Shown one piece after another: positions 8,207-15,338 of a stretch of DNA of 36,328 bases. Made by a program: the position numbers and the translations under genes. The stretch is from Ruminococcus sp. (GTDB lineage: Bacteria > Bacillota > Clostridia > Oscillospirales > Acutalibacteraceae), in the NCBI GenBank assembly GCA_022510945.1, contig JAFLSK010000015.1, positions 1 to 36,328 on the forward strand, written 5' to 3'. The first letter of the stretch is position 1, and every line of letters starts with the position of its first letter. The notes below the pieces were generated by a model. That model saw nothing but the letters and a program-made list of their open reading frames with translations. It had not been told where the DNA came from and ran no database searches.

Positions 8207-9443
8207 AGAACTTTTAATCAAAGCAAAAAACGCAAAGGCAGAGCTCAATATGCTCTCCGTCGACGAGATAAACGGCGCGCTCTTGGCTATGGCAGATAGC
8301 CTTGTCGAGAATACGGAAAAGATTCTCGAAAAAAACGCTGAGGACGTTGAGGCGGCGCGCGGCACGATGAGCGACGTTATGATTGACCGACTATCGCTTA
8401 CGAAGGAGCGCATAGCGGCTATGGCGCAGGGCGTGCGCGATGTTGCGGCTCTTCCCTGCCCTGTCGGACGTGTGCTTGAGCGCATAGAGCGCGGCGACGG
8501 CCTCGTTATCGAGAAAACCTCGGTTGCGCTCGGCGTGGTTGCGATTATCTACGAAAGCCGCCCGAACGTCACCTCCGACGCGGCGGCACTCGCAATAAAA
8601 AGCGGCAACGTATGTGTTCTCCGCTGCGGAAAAGAAGCGCACAAAAGCGCGGAGGTTATCGTAATCGCACTTCAGGACGGACTCGAAAAAGCGGGTCTCA
8701 GCCGCGACCTCGTTCTCTTAGTCGAGGACACGACGAGACAGAGCGCTAATGAGCTTATGACCGCCGACGGCTACGTCGACCTTCTTATCCCTCGCGGCGG
8801 CAAAGGTCTGATTTCCGCGTGTGTAAAGAACGCGACCGTGCCGTGCATACAGACGGGCACGGGCATATGCCACATCTACGTCGACGGCTCCGCCGACCTC
8901 GATATGGCGGTTAAAATCATTGAAAACGCAAAAACAAGCAGACCGTCGGTGTGCAACGCCGAGGAGGTCTGCGTGGTTGACAGTGCGATTGCAGACAAAT
9001 TCCTGCCTATGCTTAAAAAGGCTCTTGTTGATGGCCGCGAAACGAATCCCGTTGAGTTGCGGCTCGACACGCGAGCGGCGGAAATTATTGTCGGCACCGC
9101 GGCGAGTGACAGCGACTTCGACACCGAATTTCTCGACTACATTCTCGCGGTAAAGGTCGTTGACGGCGTTGACGAGGCGATAGCGCACATAAACGCTCAC
9201 TCAACGAACCACAGCGAGGCGATTATAGCAAACGACCCTGCGACTGCCGAGAAATTCACAAAGAGTATCGACAGTTCAGCTGTTTATGTGAACGCGAGCA
9301 CGCGTTTTACAGACGGCGGTGAGTTCGGGCTCGGCTGTGAGATGGGCATTTCCACTCAGAAACTGCACGCAAGAGGACCGATGGGACTTAACGAGCTCAA
9401 CACATACAAATACATCATTAAAGGCAACGGAAACATAAGGTGA
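8196..9443 (+). CDS. proA: Glutamate-5-semialdehyde dehydrogenase (gamma-glutamyl phosphate reductase)
   Basis: NADPH-dependent reductase converting gamma-glutamyl phosphate to glutamate semialdehyde. It has 415 residues, the normal ProA length. Diagnostic stretches are ALGVVAIIYESRPNVT, IPRGGKGLI, the catalytic Cys253 in RPSVCNAEEV, and GGEFGLGCEMGISTQKLHARGPMG near the C terminus. The ATG at 8196 lies 11 bases inside the end of proB, so translation is coupled; a TTG at 8181 is less likely. ProA and ProB usually act as a complex that channels the unstable phosphate. Confidence 0.97.
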   Translation: MTTKELLIKAKNAKAELNMLSVDEINGALLAMADSLVENTEKILEKNAEDVEAARGTMSDVMIDRLSLTKERIAAMAQGVRDVAALPCPVGRVLERIERGDGLVIEKTSVALGVVAIIYESRPNVTSDAAALAIKSGNVCVLRCGKEAHKSAEVIVIALQDGLEKAGLSRDLVLLVEDTTRQSANELMTADGYVDLLIPRGGKGLISACVKNATVPCIQTGTGICHIYVDGSADLDMAVKIIENAKTSRPSVCNAEEVCVVDSAIADKFLPMLKKALVDGRETNPVELRLDTRAAEIIVGTAASDSDFDTEFLDYILAVKVVDGVDEAIAHINAHSTNHSEAIIANDPATAEKFTKSIDSSAVYVNASTRFTDGGEFGLGCEMGISTQKLHARGPMGLNELNTYKYIIKGNGNIR

Positions 9444-9447
9444 TACA

Positions 9448-10248
9448 ATGTACAACTTCGGATTCATAGGAACAGGAAATATGGGAGGCGCGCTCGCGAC
9501 CGCCGTAAGCAAAACGACAAAAAGCGTATTGCTCGCCGACCACTTTGCCGAGAAGGCGGAAGAACTTGCGCAAAAACTCGGCTGTGGCCACGGAGATAAC
9601 GAGCAGATTGCCAAAGAATGTAAATTCATTTTCCTCGGCGTTAAGCCGCAGATGATGGCGGATATGCTCGGCAGTATCAGTGAGATTCTGAAAAACAGAA
9701 CGGACGATTTCGTGCTCGTCACTATGGCGGCGGGTCTGACGATTGACACAATCAGAAATATGTCGGGCACAAACGCGCGCGTTATCCGCATTATGCCCAA
9801 CACCCCCGTAATGGTCGAGCAGGGTGAAATCCTCTACTGCAAGAGCGACAACACAACTGACGAGCAGCTTGCGCAGTTCCTTGAGAATATGAAACTTGCG
9901 GGTCAGCTCACTGCGATTGACGAGAGTCTTATGGACGCGGGGTGCTCCGTTTCGGGCTGCGGTCCGGCGTTCGTGTATATGTTCATCAAGGGACTCGCTC
10001 AGGGTGGCGCGGACTGCGGAATTGACGAGAAAACCTCGCTCACGCTCGCGGCACAGACCGTCCTCGGCTCGGCAAAGCTGCTTTTGGAAAGCGGAACCGA
10101 CCCCGATATTCTTATAAAAAATGTATGCTCACCCGGCGGCAGCACGATAGAGGGAGTTAAGTCGCTCGAAGGCGACGGACTCGAGAGCATTGTAAAAAAA
10201 GCAGTCGGCGCGTCATACAAAAGAAATATCGAGCTCGGCAAAGCGTAA
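9448..10248 (+). CDS. proC: Pyrroline-5-carboxylate reductase
   Basis: Last step of proline synthesis: reduction of pyrroline-5-carboxylate with NAD(P)H. 266 residues. The Rossmann motif GFIGTGNMGGAL begins at residue 4, FLGVKPQMM and RIMPNTPVMV follow, and the C-terminal dimer domain has SGCGPAFVYMFI and the PGGSTIEGV signature. The gene begins 4 bases after the proA stop, completing a proBAC operon that makes proline from glutamate with no other genes. Confidence 0.97.
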   Translation: MYNFGFIGTGNMGGALATAVSKTTKSVLLADHFAEKAEELAQKLGCGHGDNEQIAKECKFIFLGVKPQMMADMLGSISEILKNRTDDFVLVTMAAGLTIDTIRNMSGTNARVIRIMPNTPVMVEQGEILYCKSDNTTDEQLAQFLENMKLAGQLTAIDESLMDAGCSVSGCGPAFVYMFIKGLAQGGADCGIDEKTSLTLAAQTVLGSAKLLLESGTDPDILIKNVCSPGGSTIEGVKSLEGDGLESIVKKAVGASYKRNIELGKA

Positions 10249-10280
10249 ATAAACCTGCAAAACTACATTTTTTCAAAGCA

Positions 10281-10320
10281 AAAAACACCTACGATTTATT
10301 AAAAATCGAGGTGTTTTTAT
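10281..10320 (+). terminator. proBAC terminator
   Basis: AAAACACCT-A-CGATTT pairs with AAATCG-AGGTGTTTT with one bulged A and an AT-rich loop. A-rich upstream and T-rich downstream flanks make it work in either direction. Confidence 0.85.
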
Positions 10321-10324
10321 TTTT

Positions 10325-10484
10325 AGCTAAATTGCCGCTATGCGGCAGCGAAATGGTTTTACTTCGTAAAACAGCTGAATTTTGCGATAAATCGCAAAGC
10401 TAAATTAAATTCGCTATATAGCTTGCGAAGCAAATTTAACTCGCGTAGCGAATTTAGCTGCGTGAACTTCAAAGAAGTTCACGC
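10325..10484. repeat. Block of tandem perfect hairpins
   Basis: This stretch between two terminators has no gene but is almost entirely short inverted repeats: TGCCGC/GCGGCA (10333-10347), GTTTTAC/GTAAAAC (10356-10372), TTTGCGAT/ATCGCAAA (10381-10398), AAATTCGCTA/TAGCGAATTT (10407-10455) enclosing GCTT/AAGC, and GCGTGAACTTC/GAAGTTCACGC (10460-10484, 11 bp perfect). AGCTAAATT recurs at 10325 and 10398, and its complement AATTTAGCT ends at 10459, giving an alternative outer pairing. It looks like a dispersed, non-autonomous intergenic element. No terminal target duplication is obvious. Confidence 0.7.
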
Positions 10485-10499
10485 TAAGGAAAAGTTCAA

Positions 10500-10526
10500 G
10501 CGGTGCTGTCTTACGACAAACACCGC
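10500..10526 (-). terminator. Terminator downstream of the ammonium transporter gene
   Basis: GCGGTG (10500-10505) pairs with CACCGC (10521-10526), with an inner TGTC/GACA stem. On the minus strand it is followed by TTGAACTTTTCC, a moderate T-rich tail. Confidence 0.65.
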
Positions 10527-10551
10527 CTGAATTAAAAGAATGGATGGACTG

Positions 10552-12291
10552 TTATTCTACGTCCTGCATAGCGTCGTAGCCTGTTTCGCCTGTGCGAACC
10601 TTTACTACGTCCTCTACGTCGTAAATAAATATCTTACCGTCGCCGATGTGACCTGTGTAGAGCGCCTTGATTGCGGCATCCACAACGTCCTGAACAGGAA
10701 CCTTGCACACAACGATTTCAACCTTCATCTTAGGCAGGAGGTTGGACTCGATAGCAACACCACGGTAGTACTCAGCTTTACCCTTCTGAGCGCCGCAGCC
10801 GAGAACCTGAGAAACAGTCATACCCGTAATGCCGAGCTTATCCATTTCGTTCTTGAGAGCCTCAAGGCGAGACTGCTTGAGAAGAATGTCAATCTTAGTA
10901 ATCTTAACGCTGCCGTCGGTTGCGGGAGCAATCTTGCCCGCGAGCTGAACGGGAACAGCCTGAGTAACAGGAATTTCGCCCGATGCGTCAGCCTCGATAG
11001 CAGAGTCGAGGGAAGCCGTGGAAACCGCAAGCGGCATAAAGTCAGCATATGCGCTCGGCAGACCGTGCTCGGTAACGTCGAGACCCTTCATCTCCTCTTC
11101 TACGCTTGCGCGCAGACCGATTGTGTGCTTGATAAGCTGGAACGCTAAAATCATTGTCACAATTGTCCAAGCAAGGATTGAAACCATACCGACGAGCTGA
11201 ACGCCGAGCTGCTCAAATCCGCCGCCGTAGAACAGACCTGTTATGCCGTCCTGACCCTTGCCTGTTGCAAAGAGTCCGACTGCGATTGTACCCCACACAC
11301 CGTTGCAAGCGTGAACCGCAACAGCACCGACGGGATCGTCTATCTTGAGCTTAATATCAATGAACTCAACCGCAACAACTACGAGGATACCGGCAACAAG
11401 ACCGATAATCGCAGCGCCGAGAGCGTCTGTATCAGCGCAGGGAGCTGTGATAGCTACAAGACCCGCGAGCGAGCCGTTGAGCGTCATACTAACGTCGGGC
11501 TTGCCGTTCTTAATCCAGGTGAAAAGCATAGTCGCGCAGGTTGCAACCGCGGGAGCGATTGTTGTTGTTAAGAAAATCTGACCGAGGTGGTCAAGGCTGT
11601 CGGCAGCCGCGCCGTTGAAGCCGTACCAGCCGAACCAGAGAATAAACACGCCGAGCGCGCCGAGTGTCAAGCTGTGACCGGGGATAGCGTTAACCCTGCC
11701 GTCCTTGCCGTATTTACCGATACGCGGTCCGAGGATTTTCGCACCGATTATAGCCGCTGTACCGCCAACCATATGTATGCAAGCTGAGCCTGCAAAGTCA
11801 ACAAACGGTACGCTGAACGCGCTGGTGAGCCAGCCGCCGCCCCATACCCAGTGAGCTTCGACAGGATAAACGATAAGCGAAAGAATTGCCGAGTACACGC
11901 AGTATGAAACGAACTTTGTTCTCTCTGCCATAGCGCCCGACACGATTGTCGCGGTGGTTGCGCAGAATACCATATTGAACACGAAGTCCTTCCACGGGAA
12001 GTCGTAGAAGTTGGTGAAAATCTGTAAGTCGGGCTTACCGATAAGACCGAAAAACGCGTTTTCGCCGTACAAAATACCGAAACCCAAAAGTACAAATACC
12101 ACTGTGCCGATACAGAAGTCCATAAGATTCTTCATAATGATGTTACCGGCGTTCTTTGCTCTTGTGAATCCCGTTTCTACCATTGCGAAGCCGCACTGCA
12201 TAAAGAATACAAGCGCAGCACCAATCAGAAACCATACTCCTCCAAGCTGTTCGTTAAACGGCGCGGAGCTTGTAAGTTCTGCTACATTCAT
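10552..12291 (-). CDS. amt: Ammonium channel Amt fused to a PII signalling domain
   Basis: Membrane ammonium channel of about 400 residues joined to a complete PII (GlnB/GlnK) domain; 579 residues in all. The Amt part has the family signature DFAGSACIHMVGGTAAIIGA, with the first pore His, and VHACNGVWGTIAVGLFA with the second. An Ala/Pro-rich linker of about 60 residues leads to PII, starting near residue 463. The PII part shows TGMTVSQVLGCGAQKG, the T-loop Tyr509 in EYYRG (the uridylylation position), VEIVV and TGHIGDGKIFI. PII normally blocks the channel as a separate GlnK trimer, so fusion gives built-in control by ATP/ADP and 2-oxoglutarate. The ATG follows GGAGGAG. No separate glnK is nearby. 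Confidence 0.95.
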   Translation of the reverse strand: MNVAELTSSAPFNEQLGGVWFLIGAALVFFMQCGFAMVETGFTRAKNAGNIIMKNLMDFCIGTVVFVLLGFGILYGENAFFGLIGKPDLQIFTNFYDFPWKDFVFNMVFCATTATIVSGAMAERTKFVSYCVYSAILSLIVYPVEAHWVWGGGWLTSAFSVPFVDFAGSACIHMVGGTAAIIGAKILGPRIGKYGKDGRVNAIPGHSLTLGALGVFILWFGWYGFNGAAADSLDHLGQIFLTTTIAPAVATCATMLFTWIKNGKPDVSMTLNGSLAGLVAITAPCADTDALGAAIIGLVAGILVVVAVEFIDIKLKIDDPVGAVAVHACNGVWGTIAVGLFATGKGQDGITGLFYGGGFEQLGVQLVGMVSILAWTIVTMILAFQLIKHTIGLRASVEEEMKGLDVTEHGLPSAYADFMPLAVSTASLDSAIEADASGEIPVTQAVPVQLAGKIAPATDGSVKITKIDILLKQSRLEALKNEMDKLGITGMTVSQVLGCGAQKGKAEYYRGVAIESNLLPKMKVEIVVCKVPVQDVVDAAIKALYTGHIGDGKIFIYDVEDVVKVRTGETGYDAMQDVE

Positions 12292-12318
12292 AAAATCTCC
12301 TCCATAAAATTAAATTAG

Positions 12319-12361
12319 AAAAAACTAAGGACGCCTACAGCATCTTTGCTGAGGCGCCCTT
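12319..12361 (-). promoter_or_regulatory. Leader terminator/attenuator upstream of amt
   Basis: Between the amt promoter and its start codon, the minus strand has AAGGGCGCCTCAGC (12361-12348), loop AAAGAT, GCTG-T-AGGCGTCCTT (12341-12327), then after TAG six T residues (12324-12319). This is a full intrinsic terminator about 10-50 nt into the transcript, so amt is probably controlled by antitermination. The six-base loop has A at position 1 and G at 4, as in loops bound by ANTAR antiterminators, but I do not see a convincing first hairpin of the known two-hairpin ANTAR target. Confidence 0.65.
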
Positions 12362-12370
12362 GCCAAATCT

Positions 12371-12407
12371 TTGACATAAGTATAATACTTTCAAAACCTT
12401 ATGTCAA
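12371..12407 (-). promoter_or_regulatory. amt promoter embedded in a perfect inverted repeat
   Basis: On the minus strand TTGACA (12407-12402), 17 bp, TATACT (12384-12379) is a near-consensus sigma-A promoter. TTGACATAAG (12407-12398) and CTTATGTCAA (12380-12371) are exact 10-bp inverted copies, one covering the -35 box and the other reaching the transcription start. This is a good candidate operator of a dimeric nitrogen regulator; it does not match the Bacillus GlnR/TnrA consensus closely. Confidence 0.75.
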
Positions 12408-12580
12408 TAGTTTTTTAAAAATTTTGCAAGTTTATTTTTAATTCTTTCATTTATATGGTGTTTATGTATATAAATGAACAAATTCGCCGCGTGTTTTGAA
12501 ATACATTTATGCAACAATTTCATTTAGTCCTATTTCTACGCCACAGAAAAGCAAATAAGTAATTATTTTGTCTTATGCGG

Positions 12581-12609
12581 TTGATTTATCGTGTAATTTT
12601 TGGTAGAAT
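12581..12609 (+). promoter_or_regulatory. Promoter of the glycosyltransferase gene
   Basis: TTGATT (12581-12586), 17 bp, TAGAAT (12604-12609), about 50 bases before the start codon. The rest of the divergent region (12408-12580) is AT-rich and holds a 9-bp inverted repeat CATTTATAT/ATATAAATG (12448-12476) of unknown role. Confidence 0.6.
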
Positions 12610-12660
12610 AATATGAGATATGCGGTTGCTTTTTTAATAACAACTGCACGGAGGATATTT

Positions 12661-13683
12661 ATGGAAAAACTGATTACTTTTGCAGTTCCCTGCTACAATT
12701 CAGCGGAATATATGGATCATTGCATCGGCACCCTTCTTTCGGGCGGCGATGACGTAGAAATAATACTCATAGACGACGGCTCTACTAAGGACAACACGCC
12801 TGAAATCTGCGACAGCTACGCCGAGAAATACCCCGATATCATCAAGGTTATCCACCAGGAAAACGGCGGTCACGGCGAAGGCGTAAACCAAGGCCTCAGA
12901 CATGCCACGGGTATGTACTATAAGGTAGTTGACAGCGACGACTGGCTCGATACGGACTGCCTTAAGGAAGTCATAATCAAGCTCAAGGCGCTCAAGAGCG
13001 CAAATCTCGATATGTTTATCTGCAACTACGTTTATGAGCACGTTGAGGACAACACGAGCCACACTATGCACTACCGCAACGTTTTCCCACAGGACAGAAT
13101 CTTCAAGTGGGAGGACATAAAGGGCTTTACCATTTCGCAGTGCCTGCTTATGCACAGTGTAATCTACCGCACACAGCTGTTGCGCGACTGCGGCGTAACG
13201 CTGCCGAAGCACACGTTCTATGTTGATAACATCTTCGTATATCAGCCGCTGCCGTATGTAAAGAGCATTTATTATATGGACCTCGACCTCTACCGCTACT
13301 TCATCGGTCGCGAAGACCAGAGCGTTAACGAGAAGGTAATGGCGTCGCGCATTGACCAGCAGCTAAGAGTCACCAAGATTATGATTGACGCGCACAACCT
13401 CGACGACGTGTTCGCACAGAGCAAAAAGCTCGGCACATATATGCGCAAGTATCTGACGATGATGATGACTATTTCGAACATATTCTGCGAGTTGTGCGAG
13501 TTCGAGGATAAGGACGAAAAGCGCAAGGATTTGTGGAACTATCTCAAAGCAAAAGACGAAAAGCTTTATAAATACGTCAGGTCTCAAACAATCTTCGCAC
13601 TTGCAAATCTCCAGAATAAACCCGGCAGAAAAACCGCCATCTTCTTCTACAGAATCGCAAGAAAGATTTATAAGTTTAACTAA
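12661..13683 (+). CDS. Family 2 glycosyltransferase
   Basis: Cytoplasmic glycosyltransferase of 340 residues. The GT-A fold begins ITFAVPCYNSAEYMD, has the nucleotide-binding IILIDDGSTKDNTPE (DDG at 38-40) and the metal-binding KVVDSDDWLD (91-95). I chose the ATG at 12661, which has GGAGGA upstream; an ORF extension to 12613 lacks a ribosome site. The C-terminal third is helical and lacks membrane segments. The gene stands alone between its own promoter and terminator, so the acceptor (polysaccharide, teichoic acid or glycolipid) cannot be inferred. Confidence 0.9.
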   Translation: MEKLITFAVPCYNSAEYMDHCIGTLLSGGDDVEIILIDDGSTKDNTPEICDSYAEKYPDIIKVIHQENGGHGEGVNQGLRHATGMYYKVVDSDDWLDTDCLKEVIIKLKALKSANLDMFICNYVYEHVEDNTSHTMHYRNVFPQDRIFKWEDIKGFTISQCLLMHSVIYRTQLLRDCGVTLPKHTFYVDNIFVYQPLPYVKSIYYMDLDLYRYFIGREDQSVNEKVMASRIDQQLRVTKIMIDAHNLDDVFAQSKKLGTYMRKYLTMMMTISNIFCELCEFEDKDEKRKDLWNYLKAKDEKLYKYVRSQTIFALANLQNKPGRKTAIFFYRIARKIYKFN

Positions 13684-13687
13684 AATC

Positions 13688-13714
13688 AACCCCACCGTAA
13701 TAGCGGTGGGGTTT
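13688..13714 (+). terminator. Terminator of the glycosyltransferase gene
   Basis: AACCCCACCG pairs perfectly with CGGTGGGGTT around TAATAG and is followed by a short T run, directly after the stop codon. Confidence 0.85.
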
Positions 13715-13738
13715 GCTATATATCCTCAAAAAATTTTT

Positions 13739-13767
13739 TTGAATGTTTTATTTTAGTGTGATACAAT
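13739..13767 (+). promoter_or_regulatory. Promoter of a candidate small RNA
   Basis: TTGAAT (13739-13744), 17 bp, TACAAT (13762-13767) with a TG one base upstream of the -10 (extended -10). No open reading frame follows before the next terminator. Confidence 0.55.
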
Positions 13768-13773
13768 AAAGTT

Positions 13774-13938
13774 GCCAGACGAACTAAATAATTTTGCTTT
13801 TTTGCTCACTATAGGTGTGTCTATTTTTATCTATTGATAAAAATGTATGCTCTATAATGTTAAAGCTCAAGTGCACAATAACTGTTAAATAAAACGAACA
13901 CAAAGGCAAGCACAACTTTTCGGTTATGCTTGCCTTTT
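13774..13938 (+). ncRNA. Candidate small non-coding RNA, about 165 nt
   Basis: A gene-free stretch bounded by the promoter at 13739-13767 and an intrinsic terminator: AAAGGCAAGCA (13902-13912) pairs with TGCTTGCCTTTT (13927-13938). Inside is a perfect 9-bp hairpin ATTTTTATC-TATT-GATAAAAAT (13823-13844). A second TATAAT at 13853-13858 could give a shorter, 75-nt form. The longest internal reading frame has about 11 codons and no ribosome site. I could not match it to 6S, SRP or other familiar RNAs by eye. Confidence 0.45.
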
Positions 13939-13984
13939 CCTTGTATCAAATTAATTGCGCATTGCGAATTGAATTAAGTGCATT

Positions 13985-14015
13985 GAAAAAGGGATTGCCG
14001 AAGCAATCCCTTTTC
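13985..14015 (-). terminator. str operon (tuf) terminator
   Basis: AAAAGGGATTGC pairs perfectly with GCAATCCCTTTT over a four-base loop (TTCG on the minus strand), with a T tail on both strands. It ends tuf transcription. Confidence 0.9.
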
Positions 14016-14033
14016 TTATGTGAATAATTTTAA

Positions 14034-15242
14034 TTATTCGTTGATAGCGATAACAGCGCCTGAGCCTACTGTTCTACCACCCTCACGGATAGCGAAACGG
14101 AGACCAACCTCGATAGCGATCGGTGTGATAAGCTCAACGTCCATCTCTACGTTATCGCCAGGCATGCACATCTCTGTGCCCTCGGGGAGAGAGATTGTAC
14201 CTGTAACGTCAGTTGTTCTGAAATAGAACTGCGGACGATAGTTGTTGAAGAAAGGTGTGTGACGGCCGCCCTCGTCCTTAGTAAGAACGTAAACCTGGCC
14301 GCGGAACTTTGTGTGGGGCTTGATTGTACCCGGCTTAGCAAGTACCTGACCTCTTTCAATCTCAGTTCTCTGAACACCACGGAGGAGTGCGCCTACGTTG
14401 TCGCCTGCCTCAGCGTAGTCAAGAGACTTTCTGAACATCTCAAGACCTGTAACAACAACCTTACGCATCTCTTCTGTAAGACCAACGATTTCAACCTCTT
14501 CGTTAGTGTTGATCTGGCCTCTCTCAACTCTACCTGTAGCAACTGTACCACGACCTGTGATTGTGAATACGTCCTCAACAGGCATAAGGAAAGGAAGGTC
14601 AGACTTTCTCTCAGGAGTAGGAATGTACTCGTCAACAGCAGCCATAAGCTTGTTGATGCACTCGTACTCAGGAGCGTTAGGATCTGTGGATGCACTCGAA
14701 AGAGCAACATAAGCAGAACCGGGGATGATAGGTGTATCGTCGCCGGGGAACTCGTACTCGTTGAGGATGTCACGAATCTCCATCTCTACGAGCTCGAGAA
14801 GCTCAGGATCGTCAACCTGGTCAGTCTTGTTCATAAATACAACGATGTAAGGAACGCCAACCTGACGGGAGAGAAGGATGTGCTCTCTTGTCTGGGGCAT
14901 CGGGCCGTCAGCAGCGGATACTACGAGGATAGCACCGTCCATCTGAGCAGCACCTGTGATCATGTTCTTAACGTAGTCGGCGTGGCCGGGGCAGTCAACG
15001 TGAGCATAGTGACGGTTAGCTGTCTGATACTCAACGTGAGCTGTGTTGATTGTGATACCGCGCTCTCTCTCTTCGGGAGCCTTATCGATATTAGCGTAAT
15101 CAACGAAGTCAGCAGCTGAAGAATCAGTAAGGGAAAGAACCTTAGTGATAGCAGCTGTTAACGTTGTCTTACCGTGGTCAACGTGACCGATTGTACCAAT
15201 GTTAACATGTGGTTTATTTCTTTCAAATTTCTCTCTTGCCAT
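14034..15242 (-). CDS. tuf: Elongation factor Tu
   Basis: Translation GTPase that delivers aminoacyl-tRNA to the ribosome. 402 residues, slightly longer than the 394-397 usual. The G1 loop GHVDHGKT begins at 19, DCPGHADYV and NKTD are present, and the effector region has [13 protein letters not shown]. Domains 2 and 3 run to the end, with [15 protein letters not shown] and VGSGAVIAI. The ATG follows AAAGGAGGA. It is the last gene of the str operon and also has its own promoter in the 96-bp gap after fusA. Confidence 0.99.
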   Translation of the reverse strand: MAREKFERNKPHVNIGTIGHVDHGKTTLTAAITKVLSLTDSSAADFVDYANIDKAPEERERGITINTAHVEYQTANRHYAHVDCPGHADYVKNMITGAAQMDGAILVVSAADGPMPQTREHILLSRQVGVPYIVVFMNKTDQVDDPELLELVEMEIRDILNEYEFPGDDTPIIPGSAYVALSSASTDPNAPEYECINKLMAAVDEYIPTPERKSDLPFLMPVEDVFTITGRGTVATGRVERGQINTNEEVEIVGLTEEMRKVVVTGLEMFRKSLDYAEAGDNVGALLRGVQRTEIERGQVLAKPGTIKPHTKFRGQVYVLTKDEGGRHTPFFNNYRPQFYFRTTDVTGTISLPEGTEMCMPGDNVEMDVELITPIAIEVGLRFAIREGGRTVGSGAVIAINE

Positions 15243-15282
15243 TTGAAATATCCTCCTTTTGGATAAAATTATTACAAAGATT

Positions 15283-15311
15283 ATTTTAGCAATTTATTTG
15301 GAAAATTGCAA
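15283..15311 (-). promoter_or_regulatory. Internal promoter for tuf
   Basis: On the minus strand TTGCAA (15311-15306), 17 bp, TAAAAT (15288-15283), about 40 bases before the tuf start. It allows EF-Tu to be made in excess over EF-G. Confidence 0.6.
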
Positions 15312-15338
15312 TAGTTTTTTGAAAAAATTGTCTGTTTA

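Noticed and set aside
10540..11148. 202-codon plus-strand frame opposite the PII part of amt
   Set aside because: The PII domain on the other strand is unmistakable; this frame lacks a ribosome site and family features.
12319..12361. Confident ANTAR target motif in the amt leader
   Set aside because: Only one convincing hexaloop hairpin is present; the upstream candidate pairing (TGTCA/TGGCA) has its G at loop position 3 and may precede the transcription start.
13774..13938. Identification of the intergenic RNA as 6S RNA
   Set aside because: There is no clear long terminal stem and central bubble; promoter and terminator alone do not identify the family.
14259..15119. Long plus-strand reading frame opposite tuf
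   Set aside because: It is the antisense shadow of the strongly conserved EF-Tu gene and has no ribosome site; the protein is low-complexity in a way typical of shadow frames.
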